Below, piece by piece: positions 29,660 to 36,741 of a stretch of 64,000 bases of DNA (its first letter is position 1; each line of letters begins with the position of its first letter). The DNA lies in the NCBI GenBank assembly GCA_902574685.1, contig CACGOO010000001.1, positions 61,447 to 125,446 on the forward strand. The letters are read 5' to 3'. Below the pieces are notes generated by a model. That model had not been told where the DNA came from and searched no databases. It saw only the letters and a list, made by a program, of their open reading frames with translations. The position numbers were made by a program, and so were the translations under genes. Source of the DNA: an uncultured Pelagibacteraceae bacterium (GTDB taxonomy: Bacteria > Pseudomonadota > Alphaproteobacteria > Pelagibacterales > Pelagibacteraceae).

Positions 29660-30110
29660 AAAAATATTATTCTTTATTTTGTTTTTCTGTATCCCAAACA
29701 TTGGTTTTGCAGATAATCATTCTACAAATGCTGAACTTGTCGAAAAGGCAAAAGAGATTACAAAAACTTTAGAAACAAAAGTTGAAGAAGAAGAAGAGGA
29801 TGTTCCTTTAAATGATCCATTTGCTGGAAACGAAGGATCTAATTCATCTTTAAATCCTGAAACAGGAGAAGAAAGAGATCCAATGAGTTTATATAATTTT
29901 AAATTATCAGGATTAATATCAGGAGCAAATGCGAGCTATATAAGTCTTACAGATGCATCAGGGGATGTAATGACTATTACACTTGGTCAATATCTTGGGA
30001 AAGTAAAATTAATTGACTTAAGATTAACAGAAGCAATCTTTTTAAAAGAAGATAAATCATACATAATTATAGATTTTAATAACCAAATAAGAGAGGCAGA
30101 TGAATACTAA
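29646..30110 (+). CDS. pilP: Pilus assembly protein PilP
   Basis: A 154-residue periplasmic protein with a signal peptide (ending NIGFA), an acidic flexible linker (VEEEEEDVPLNDPF) and a C-terminal beta domain (LYNFKLSGLISGANASYISL, then TLGQYLGKVKLIDLRLTEA), the PilP/GspC-like fold that links the inner-membrane platform to the secretin. The DPF element before the domain is typical of PilP. No clear lipobox, unlike many PilP. It overlaps pilO and the secretin gene. Confidence 0.86.
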   Translation: MNSFKKILFFILFFCIPNIGFADNHSTNAELVEKAKEITKTLETKVEEEEEDVPLNDPFAGNEGSNSSLNPETGEERDPMSLYNFKLSGLISGANASYISLTDASGDVMTITLGQYLGKVKLIDLRLTEAIFLKEDKSYIIIDFNNQIREADEY

Positions 30111-31650
30111 AAAAATAATTACATCTGCATACTTAATAATATTAGCGATAATTTTAAATAGTTGTGGTCCAAACTCTAAATTTAATCAAAAATATAATAA
30201 ACCTTTTAAACACAACACACCTTTAATTAAAAATGATATAAGACAAACAGGTCAAGCAGAAATTGCTAAAACCTTAGAAATGGGACCTAAGCCAGTTGAT
30301 GGTGATGCGGTCAAATTAAAGAAAAGAAGAAAAATAACATCTGAAACACAAAGAAATTATCTTTTAATTCCTGAAAGCTACCCATTACTTAAACAAAGAG
30401 TAACTTTGAAATTTAAAAATTTAGATTTTAAAGAAACAATGAAAATGATGGGTAAAATTGGCGAAATTAATGTTTTAGTAGGAGATGAGGTTGCAGGTGC
30501 TATATCAGCTGAGTTAGTTGATGTACCATGGGATAAAGCATTCCAAGCTCTTTTAGACATGAAAAATTATGCTTCTGACATAGATGTTAACAGCAATTTA
30601 ATAAGAATTCACTCTCCTGAAACATTAACTGCACAAGAAACTTATAAATCTGAAAGAGCACAGGCAGTTAAAAATAAAGTAGAATTAGAAGATAGTGTTG
30701 AACCAATTATATCTGAAATTTTTAGATTATATTATATATCTCCTGAGTTAGCAAAAGCTACAATTGAAGAACTATTTCAGACTGGTTCAGGAGAAGCATC
30801 AACATCTCCTATAAAAATCACAGAAGAGACGGCCACTAGATCAATTATAGTCAGAGGTAAGGAAAGAGATTTAGATACTGTAGATAAAGTACTGACAGAA
30901 ATAGATATTAAAACTGAGCAAGTTCTTATTGAAGCATTTGTAGTAAAAGCTACTTCTGAATTTGAGAGACAACTTGGAACAAGACTAGGAGGATATTACC
31001 AAAGACAAAATGAGCAAATTGGTGGAGTTGTTGGAACAACAAGTTCATCAGGCACTTTAGATGATACATCTGCTGCACTTGTTCAAACAGCTAAAGATAG
31101 TTTAACAAATTTACCTGCAATTGGAGCGACGAGTGGTATTGGAGTATTAAAAAGAACAGGATCGGCTGTATTAAAAGCTGAGATTACAGCTTTAGAAAAA
31201 ACAGGTATAGTAGAGACAATTTCAAATCCAAAAGTATTTACAATCAACAATCAACCAGCATCGGTTACGCAAGGTAAAGAAATTCCTTACGAAACAACAT
31301 CTGAAGGTACAACATCAACATCATTTAAAGAGGCAGCATTAAAACTTCAAGTTACACCTAGCATTATTGGAGATGGTAATGTGTTGTTAGACATTCAGGT
31401 AAATAATGATGATGCTGATACTTCTCAGTCAGAACCTCCTATAACTAAGATGGAAATTACCACGAAATTATTGGTTGCTGATGGAGATATTGTTGTAATT
31501 GGTGGAATAAAATCAAATAATGTGACAAAAGCAAATGAACAGGTTCCAGGTCTTGGAAATGTCCCTGTAATTGGTAATCTATTAAAATATAAAAAGAATG
31601 AAGACAATTTGGAGGAATTGCTTATATTTATAGCACCAAGAATTTTATAA
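30100..31650 (+). CDS. pilQ: Type IV pilus secretin, lipoprotein form
   Basis: Outer-membrane secretin that lets the pilus through. It has 516 residues and begins with a lipoprotein signal peptide (lipobox LNSC, Cys 22), then an STN-type domain (FKNLDFKETMKMMG, DVPWDKAFQALLDMKNYAS), an N1-like domain (residues about 205-275) and the secretin core (QVLIEAFVVKATSEFERQLG, to VPGLGNVPVIGNLLKYKK and LLIFIAPRIL). It lacks the long AMIN domains of classical PilQ and in size and lipidation resembles MshL of MSHA-type pili. Being a lipoprotein it may not need a separate pilotin; none is seen. Stop overlaps pilB start. Confidence 0.9.
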   Translation: MNTKKIITSAYLIILAIILNSCGPNSKFNQKYNKPFKHNTPLIKNDIRQTGQAEIAKTLEMGPKPVDGDAVKLKKRRKITSETQRNYLLIPESYPLLKQRVTLKFKNLDFKETMKMMGKIGEINVLVGDEVAGAISAELVDVPWDKAFQALLDMKNYASDIDVNSNLIRIHSPETLTAQETYKSERAQAVKNKVELEDSVEPIISEIFRLYYISPELAKATIEELFQTGSGEASTSPIKITEETATRSIIVRGKERDLDTVDKVLTEIDIKTEQVLIEAFVVKATSEFERQLGTRLGGYYQRQNEQIGGVVGTTSSSGTLDDTSAALVQTAKDSLTNLPAIGATSGIGVLKRTGSAVLKAEITALEKTGIVETISNPKVFTINNQPASVTQGKEIPYETTSEGTTSTSFKEAALKLQVTPSIIGDGNVLLDIQVNNDDADTSQSEPPITKMEITTKLLVADGDIVVIGGIKSNNVTKANEQVPGLGNVPVIGNLLKYKKNEDNLEELLIFIAPRIL

Positions 31651-33398
31651 TGCTTAAAATTAGTAGAGAGTCTGAAATAAATTTAATTAATATTCTAATT
31701 GATCAGGATATTATTTCTGGAAAGGATTTAGTTGATATCAAGAAAGCTTCCTCAGAGGGAGAAAAATCTCAAATAGAAGCAGTATTTGAATTAAAGTTAA
31801 CTGACGAACAAAAAATTTTAGATCTTTTAGTAAATGAACAATCCCTAGATATAATCGATTTATCGAATGTGGAAATAACTGATGAAATAAAATCTATTCT
31901 TCCTTCAAATTACATAAATATGAATTTTATAGCCCCATTTAAAATTGAGGGAAATATTTTACATATAGCAATTCCAGACAGTTCAAAATTAAGTTTGATG
32001 AGAAATTTAAAAACTATCACAAAAAAAGATATTGAGTTACACGCTGCTAAAATTTCAGATATTTCATCCTATATAGACAGATTATTAGCTGATGGTGAAA
32101 CCACAATGGAGTCTATTCAAAAGGCTAATAGTGAAAAAACAAAAACTTTTGATTATGATGTCGATGAAAATGCTGAGGTATTGGAAGAAAAACCAGAAGA
32201 AGATATCGAAGCTATTGAAAATGAATCTGACGTAATCAAATTCAGTACAGCTGTAGTTGCAGAAGCTATTAAATCTGGTGTATCTGATATTCACATTGAA
32301 CCTTACAGATTTAGCTCTAGAGTTAGATATAGGTTAGATGGAATTTTAACTGAACAAGAACATTTTGCAAAATTTCTTCATTCAAATTATGGGGCAGTAG
32401 TAACACGTTTCAAAATTATGGGTAAACTTGATATTGCTGAAAGAAGGTTGCCACAAGATGGAGCTATACCATTTAAAATAGACGGAAAAGTAGTTGATCT
32501 TCGACTGTCAATTTTACCAACAGCAAATAATGAGAGAATTGTAATGCGGGTACTAAACAAAGATGCAGGAGACATAAGTTTAGAACAGTTAAATTTTGAG
32601 GAAACGGATTTATCTAATTTAAGAAAAGCAATTCATGGAACACAGGGATTAGTTCTTGTAACTGGACCAACGGGTTCAGGAAAAACAACAACTCTTTATA
32701 GTATTCTTAAAGAGGTTTCTAAACCTCATTTAAATATTTTAACAGCCGAAGATCCAGTTGAATATGAATTAGATGGTGTTGGACAAGTTCAAATAAAAGA
32801 TGATATTGGTTTAAATTTTGCTGCAGCACTTAGATCTTTTTTAAGACAAGACCCAGAAATTATTCTTGTTGGTGAGATGCGAGACAAAGAAACTGTAGAT
32901 ATAGGATTAAAAGCAGCACTAACAGGACACTTAGTGTTCAGTACTCTGCACACAAATGATGCACCAAGCACAATTACAAGATTACAAAATATGGGAACCC
33001 CAGATTATTTAATAAGTGCAGCTGTTTCACTCGTATTAGCACAAAGACTTGCAAGAAAAACTTGTACTGAATGTAGAGAGCCAGATGAAGATATTACACC
33101 AAAAGCACTTGCTGACTTAGGATTTACAGTAGAACAAGCATCAAGAGCAAAAGTTCAAAAGGGAAAGGGATGCGCTAAATGCAAAGACACAGGATATAAA
33201 GGACGAATGGGAATTTATGAAATTTTAAATGTTACAAAACCAATTAAAGAAGCAATTTTAAGAAAAGCAACCACTCCTGAGTTAAAAGAAATTGCTGCAA
33301 ATGAAGGTTTTAGAACAATGCAAGATATGGGAAGAGAGCTTATTTTAACGGGAGACTTGAATTTTAGAGAATACGATAGAGTTCTATCGATGGATTAA
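31650..33398 (+). CDS. pilB: Pilus extension ATPase PilB
   Basis: Assembly ATPase of 582 residues. N-terminal GspE/PilB N-domain at about 10-150, linker, then N2 (SGVSDIHIEPYRFSSRVRYR) and the ATPase domain with Walker A GPTGSGKTTTLYSIL near 335, Walker B LRQDPEIILVGEMRDKET near 400 and GHLVFSTLHTNDAPS. A zinc tetracysteine is intact (CTEC near 471, CAKC near 507), followed by GYKGRMGIYE. It follows the secretin with a TAATG overlap and precedes pilC by 2 bases. Confidence 0.95.
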   Translation: MLKISRESEINLINILIDQDIISGKDLVDIKKASSEGEKSQIEAVFELKLTDEQKILDLLVNEQSLDIIDLSNVEITDEIKSILPSNYINMNFIAPFKIEGNILHIAIPDSSKLSLMRNLKTITKKDIELHAAKISDISSYIDRLLADGETTMESIQKANSEKTKTFDYDVDENAEVLEEKPEEDIEAIENESDVIKFSTAVVAEAIKSGVSDIHIEPYRFSSRVRYRLDGILTEQEHFAKFLHSNYGAVVTRFKIMGKLDIAERRLPQDGAIPFKIDGKVVDLRLSILPTANNERIVMRVLNKDAGDISLEQLNFEETDLSNLRKAIHGTQGLVLVTGPTGSGKTTTLYSILKEVSKPHLNILTAEDPVEYELDGVGQVQIKDDIGLNFAAALRSFLRQDPEIILVGEMRDKETVDIGLKAALTGHLVFSTLHTNDAPSTITRLQNMGTPDYLISAAVSLVLAQRLARKTCTECREPDEDITPKALADLGFTVEQASRAKVQKGKGCAKCKDTGYKGRMGIYEILNVTKPIKEAILRKATTPELKEIAANEGFRTMQDMGRELILTGDLNFREYDRVLSMD

Positions 33399-33400
33399 AA

Positions 33401-34642
33401 ATGTCATCCGAAACATTTTCATATAAGGGTATATCTGCAGGTAAATATATAGAGGGTGAGATTGAGGCAATTAATCAAGAGGAAGCCTCGTTTAAACTTA
33501 AAGAACAAAAAGTAATAATCACAAATTTAACAAAAGTTAAAAAGAAAAAAGCAGAAAAAGACAAAAAAAAGGGTGGTGGATTTTCATTTGGAAAAAAGAA
33601 AGTAAAGCCAGAAGATGTAATGATTTTCTCCAAACAGTTTGCAACAATGGTAAAAGCTGGATTGCCAATATTAAATGTGTTGGGAATGTTAAGAGATCAA
33701 ATTGAGCATCCCACAATGAAAGAAATTATTGAAGATGTTAGAAAAAATCTTGAAGGCGGTATTACTTTATCAAAGTGTTTTGAAAAATACCCAAAAATAT
33801 TTGATAATGTTTATATAAATCTTATCAAAGCAGGTGAGGCCAGCGGTAAATTAGATGTTTTCTTACTTAAATTAGTCGACTCTCTTGAGAAACGAGAAAA
33901 AGTCAAAAAAAAAATCAAAAGTGCATTAACTTATCCGGTTGTTATGTTTTCGGTCGCCATAATAGTTATGGTTTTCATGTTAATCAAAGTCGTTCCAGTA
34001 TTTGCTAAAATGTATGATGGTATGGGTGTTGCATTACCAACACCGACTGCAGTAATTATGACTGCAAGTAATTTTATGAGAGGTGCTGGTGGTTTAACTT
34101 TAGGTTTAGTGCTACTTACAATATTTATTATTTTTAAATACACAACCACTAAGATGCCAGCAGTAAGATATAAATGGCATCAACAAGTTCTTAGAATGCC
34201 AGTATTTGGTGATATGATTTTAAAGTCTTTAATAGCAAGAATTTCATTGATCATGGGAAACCTAAGTGCTGCAGGTGTTAATTTACTTGAAAGTATTGAG
34301 ATTGCTAAATCAGTCAGCAACAATGATGTAGTAACACAAGCATTAGAGAATGTTAAAAAAGGAGTATTTTCAGGAGATACATTAACAAAACTTTTTTTAA
34401 AAGAACCAGTATTTCCACCAACGTTTAGCCAATTAATCTCTGTTGGAGAGCAAACAGGAAATTTAGATGAAATGTTTAGCTCTGTCTCTGCTTATTACGA
34501 AGAAGAATTTGACACCGCCGTTGATAACATGTCTAGTTTAATTGAACCTATTATGATTGTATTTATGGGAACAATGATTGGTGGACTAATGATCGCGATG
34601 TACTCACCAATATTCAACGTTGGTGCAATAATTGGAAGTTAG
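33401..34642 (+). CDS. pilC: Pilus inner-membrane platform protein PilC
   Basis: GspF/PilC-family platform protein on which PilB and PilT act (413 residues). Two T2SF domains: about 75-200 (FSKQFATMVKAGLPILNVL) and 275-400 (LIMGNLSAAGVNLLESIEIA), with membrane helices near 180-200, 230-255 and 385-410. The N-terminus (FSYKGISAGKYIEGEIEA) is the usual PilC opening. The stop overlaps the stop of the converging RsbW-like gene by 4 bases. Confidence 0.94.
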   Translation: MSSETFSYKGISAGKYIEGEIEAINQEEASFKLKEQKVIITNLTKVKKKKAEKDKKKGGGFSFGKKKVKPEDVMIFSKQFATMVKAGLPILNVLGMLRDQIEHPTMKEIIEDVRKNLEGGITLSKCFEKYPKIFDNVYINLIKAGEASGKLDVFLLKLVDSLEKREKVKKKIKSALTYPVVMFSVAIIVMVFMLIKVVPVFAKMYDGMGVALPTPTAVIMTASNFMRGAGGLTLGLVLLTIFIIFKYTTTKMPAVRYKWHQQVLRMPVFGDMILKSLIARISLIMGNLSAAGVNLLESIEIAKSVSNNDVVTQALENVKKGVFSGDTLTKLFLKEPVFPPTFSQLISVGEQTGNLDEMFSSVSAYYEEEFDTAVDNMSSLIEPIMIVFMGTMIGGLMIAMYSPIFNVGAIIGS

Positions 34643-35067
34643 TAATTTATTTTCTTTGTTAAAATTAAATGATTTATCCAAGGTTTTTCACCTTCTTTAA
34701 AAACTACTGCATCCATAATTTGTTGTATAAAAAAAGTTCCTAAACCACCGGGTTTAACATCATCTATTTTTCTATGTCTTACATTTTTTTCATCGACGGG
34801 TCTTCCTTTATCAAAAAAACCTATTTCTAGCTCTCCATTGTTTAAAGAAATTTTTATCTCCATCTTATCATCAGTGTCCTCACCTTGATAAGCATGTTTC
34901 ACAATATTTTGTGCAGCCTCTGCAATTGCTAAAACTAATTCATCTTTTAAATCTTGGTCGATATTTACTTTTTCAAATACTTCTCTAGAAAATGATCTTA
35001 CATCTTTCAAACTTGCAGAACTAACAACAAAGTCTCGTTGTTCTGAAATTTGTCTTAGTGCAACCAT
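34639..35067 (-). CDS. RsbW/SpoIIAB-like serine kinase (anti-sigma type)
   Basis: A 142-residue GHKL-fold protein. The N box reads LAIAEAAQNIVKHAY near residues 44-58, and G boxes are FFDKGRPVDE and PGGLGTFFIQQIMD. In partner switching such kinases phosphorylate a STAS antagonist and hold a target (often a sigma factor) inactive. It lies 3 bases after the STAS gene, forming a kinase/antagonist pair. No sigma factor is encoded in the window. The pair sits between pilC and the pilin genes, so the controlled target could be pilus-related; that is inference. Confidence 0.9.
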   Translation of the reverse strand: MVALRQISEQRDFVVSSASLKDVRSFSREVFEKVNIDQDLKDELVLAIAEAAQNIVKHAYQGEDTDDKMEIKISLNNGELEIGFFDKGRPVDEKNVRHRKIDDVKPGGLGTFFIQQIMDAVVFKEGEKPWINHLILTKKINY

Positions 35068-35070
35068 TAT

Positions 35071-35370
35071 TTATCCTAAATTTAATATCTGCTCTAGTTT
35101 TGCCATCATAATTACCTTTAAAACCGATTTACTGATATCTTTTAAAATTACTTTTTTTCCCATCTCATTCGCTTTTTGATGACTCTCAATAAGAACAGAG
35201 ATGCCGGATGAATCCATATATTGAACTTCTTTTAAATTAAGATGAACTTCATTCTTTGCCTCAATTAAAGGCATTATAATTTCTTTTGCTTTTTCAGTTA
35301 CATCCATGTCAATTTCACCATCAAGGTGAACTATGGATATATCTCCATCTTCAGTTACTTTATATGACAT
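35071..35370 (-). CDS. STAS-domain anti-anti-sigma-type protein
   Basis: A 99-residue single STAS domain of the RsbV/SpoIIAA family. The phosphorylation site region is QYMDSSGISVLIESH, with the expected serines in DSSG near residue 53. Its phosphorylated form would be made by the adjacent RsbW-like kinase and reset by a PP2C phosphatase, of which this window encodes three (9995-11284, 36742-38892, 39310-41547). It is divergent from the pilin gene across a 142-base gap. Confidence 0.92.
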   Translation of the reverse strand: MSYKVTEDGDISIVHLDGEIDMDVTEKAKEIIMPLIEAKNEVHLNLKEVQYMDSSGISVLIESHQKANEMGKKVILKDISKSVLKVIMMAKLEQILNLG

Positions 35371-35422
35371 AAATATTAATATTTATTAAATTTCCTAGCT
35401 AAATCAACAAAAATGACCCAAT

Positions 35423-35450
35423 TTGATTACTTTTAGAGTGTAGATATTGT
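35423..35450 (+). promoter_or_regulatory. Possible promoter of the pilin genes
   Basis: TTGATT (35423-35428) and TATTGT (35445-35450), spaced by 16 bases, form a moderate sigma70-like pair about 65 bases before the pilin ATG. No sigma54 (GG-N10-GC) signature is visible, although many pilin genes use one. Confidence 0.3.
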
Positions 35451-35469
35451 CTTTTAAAATATATAAATT

Positions 35470-35485
35470 ATATGTATATACATAT
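35470..35485. promoter_or_regulatory. 16-base perfect palindrome upstream of the pilin
   Basis: ATATGTATATACATAT reads the same on both strands and ends 27 bases before the pilin ATG, downstream of the suggested promoter. It could be an operator or a small RNA hairpin; AT-rich palindromes also arise by chance in such DNA. Confidence 0.35.
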
Positions 35486-35512
35486 TTTTATTTAAAAATA
35501 GGATCTAAACTT

Positions 35513-35971
35513 ATGAAAAAAAATAATAAAGGTTTTACACTTATAGAATTATTAGTTGTTGTAGCTATTATCGGTATTTTAGCAGCAGTCGGAGTTGTTG
35601 CTTATTCTGGCTACACTTCAGGAGCAAAAAAATCAGCAGTTAAATCTAATCAGGCAGCTATAATTAAATACGTTGCAGCTGAGCTCAAAAAATGTGAGCT
35701 AGGCGAAACAACCGTTATGGGGGGAAACTTAACTTGCGATGACAGAAAAACTCAAGATAAAGTTCAAACTGCAGTAAATACTGCATTAGGCTCTGAATTT
35801 AAAAATCCATACAAAACTTCAAAATCAGCGATAAAAACTACAACCTTGACTGCTTGTAATACAGGTACTGAAGGTGAAACTAGCGTTGATGACGATGGAA
35901 GTGTAGTTACTGTAACTTCATGCCCAAAAGATGGTGAAGCCTTATTAAGCGGTAAAGTTAACATAGAATAA
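35513..35971 (+). CDS. Type IV pilin (likely major subunit)
   Basis: A 152-residue type IVa-type prepilin. The track begins at a TTG; ATG 35513 has AGGA at a good distance and gives the canonical leader MKKNNKG followed by FTLIELLVVVAIIGILAAVG with Glu5. The C-terminal part contains several cysteines (TACNTG ... TSCPKDGEAL) fit for the D-region disulfide. It is followed after 11 bases by a second pilin. Cut and methylated by PilD (11453-12214). Position and leader suggest it is the major pilin. Confidence 0.93.
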   Translation: MKKNNKGFTLIELLVVVAIIGILAAVGVVAYSGYTSGAKKSAVKSNQAAIIKYVAAELKKCELGETTVMGGNLTCDDRKTQDKVQTAVNTALGSEFKNPYKTSKSAIKTTTLTACNTGTEGETSVDDDGSVVTVTSCPKDGEALLSGKVNIE

Positions 35972-35982
35972 AAAAATTTCTG

Positions 35983-36423
35983 ATGACAGCCAAGAGTAGG
36001 GGTTTTACACTCATTGAGCTTTTGGTTGTCGTAGCAATCTTAGGAATAATAGCTGCTATTGGAATAACAAGTTATAATGGCTACGTTTCATCAACTAAGA
36101 AAAAATCAACTGAGAACGTTCTAAGACAAATAGCGCTAGCTCAAACCGAATTTTATTCTGACAATCAAATATACTATTACGATAATACTGGTAATGACTG
36201 TACAGCTACCGTCACTACGTCTCAATCAATAGAAACAGATTTATTGGGTGGTTCGAAAACAATAATAGATCCAAAAGGTAAAAAAGCATTAAACGGATAT
36301 TGGATTTGTATTTCTAATGATGCTTCAGGTTTTAAAGCAAAAGCTATAGAAGAAAATAATCGTAGTGGGTGTAAAATAGAATTATTCGCTGATACTAGAG
36401 TTGAAAGAAATAATAAGTGTTAG
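35983..36423 (+). CDS. Second type IV pilin
   Basis: A 146-residue prepilin with leader MTAKSRG and helix FTLIELLVVVAILGIIAAIG (Glu5 present). The alpha1 continuation YNGYVSSTKKKSTENVLRQI and the stretch TEFYSDNQIYYYDNTGNDC resemble PilE/ComP-like minor pilins. Two cysteines pairs are visible (NDC, WIC, SGCK, NKC). It is co-transcribed with the pilin upstream. It may be a minor or alternative pilin. Confidence 0.9.
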   Translation: MTAKSRGFTLIELLVVVAILGIIAAIGITSYNGYVSSTKKKSTENVLRQIALAQTEFYSDNQIYYYDNTGNDCTATVTTSQSIETDLLGGSKTIIDPKGKKALNGYWICISNDASGFKAKAIEENNRSGCKIELFADTRVERNNKC

Positions 36424-36428
36424 TTTAA

Positions 36429-36677
36429 ATGAATTTAGAGCCAGTAAAAAAACTAATTTCTAATTTCATAAATTCTGAAACAACAAAAAATCAAAAAATT
36501 TATTACACACTCAGTTTAGGTTGGATAATATTTATCGGTTATTTAACCTGGTGGAATGGACTAAGGAATCCGAGTTTAGATAAAAGTTTTAGGTGGGATG
36601 AGTGGATTTGGTTTGGATTAGTCCCTGCTTTATCACCTTATTTATTCTATTTTATCTGGAAGAAAAAAGACAACTAA
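36429..36677 (+). CDS. Small two-helix membrane protein, unknown
   Basis: I do not recognise this 82-residue protein. Two hydrophobic helices are visible (about 26-44, YTLSLGWIIFIGYLTWW, and 58-77, WIWFGLVPALSPYLFYFIW), joined by a charged loop (LDKSFRWDEW) and ended by KKKDN. It starts 5 bases after the second pilin and is thus in the pilin transcription unit. A separate promoter for the Amt fusion follows it. Confidence 0.7.
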   Translation: MNLEPVKKLISNFINSETTKNQKIYYTLSLGWIIFIGYLTWWNGLRNPSLDKSFRWDEWIWFGLVPALSPYLFYFIWKKKDN

Positions 36678-36685
36678 AACCTATT

Positions 36686-36714
36686 TTGAGCACCAGAATT
36701 ATTTAATGTATAAT
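36686..36714 (+). promoter_or_regulatory. Promoter of the first Amt-phosphatase gene
   Basis: TTGAGC (36686-36691) and a perfect TATAAT (36709-36714) are separated by exactly 17 bases, the clearest sigma70-type promoter in the window. Transcription would start near 36721, leaving a short leader with AAGGGA just before the ATG at 36742. This suggests the Amt-phosphatase pair is expressed independently of the pilins. Confidence 0.65.
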
Positions 36715-36741
36715 CTTTTAATATTAACCTAAGGGATAAAG

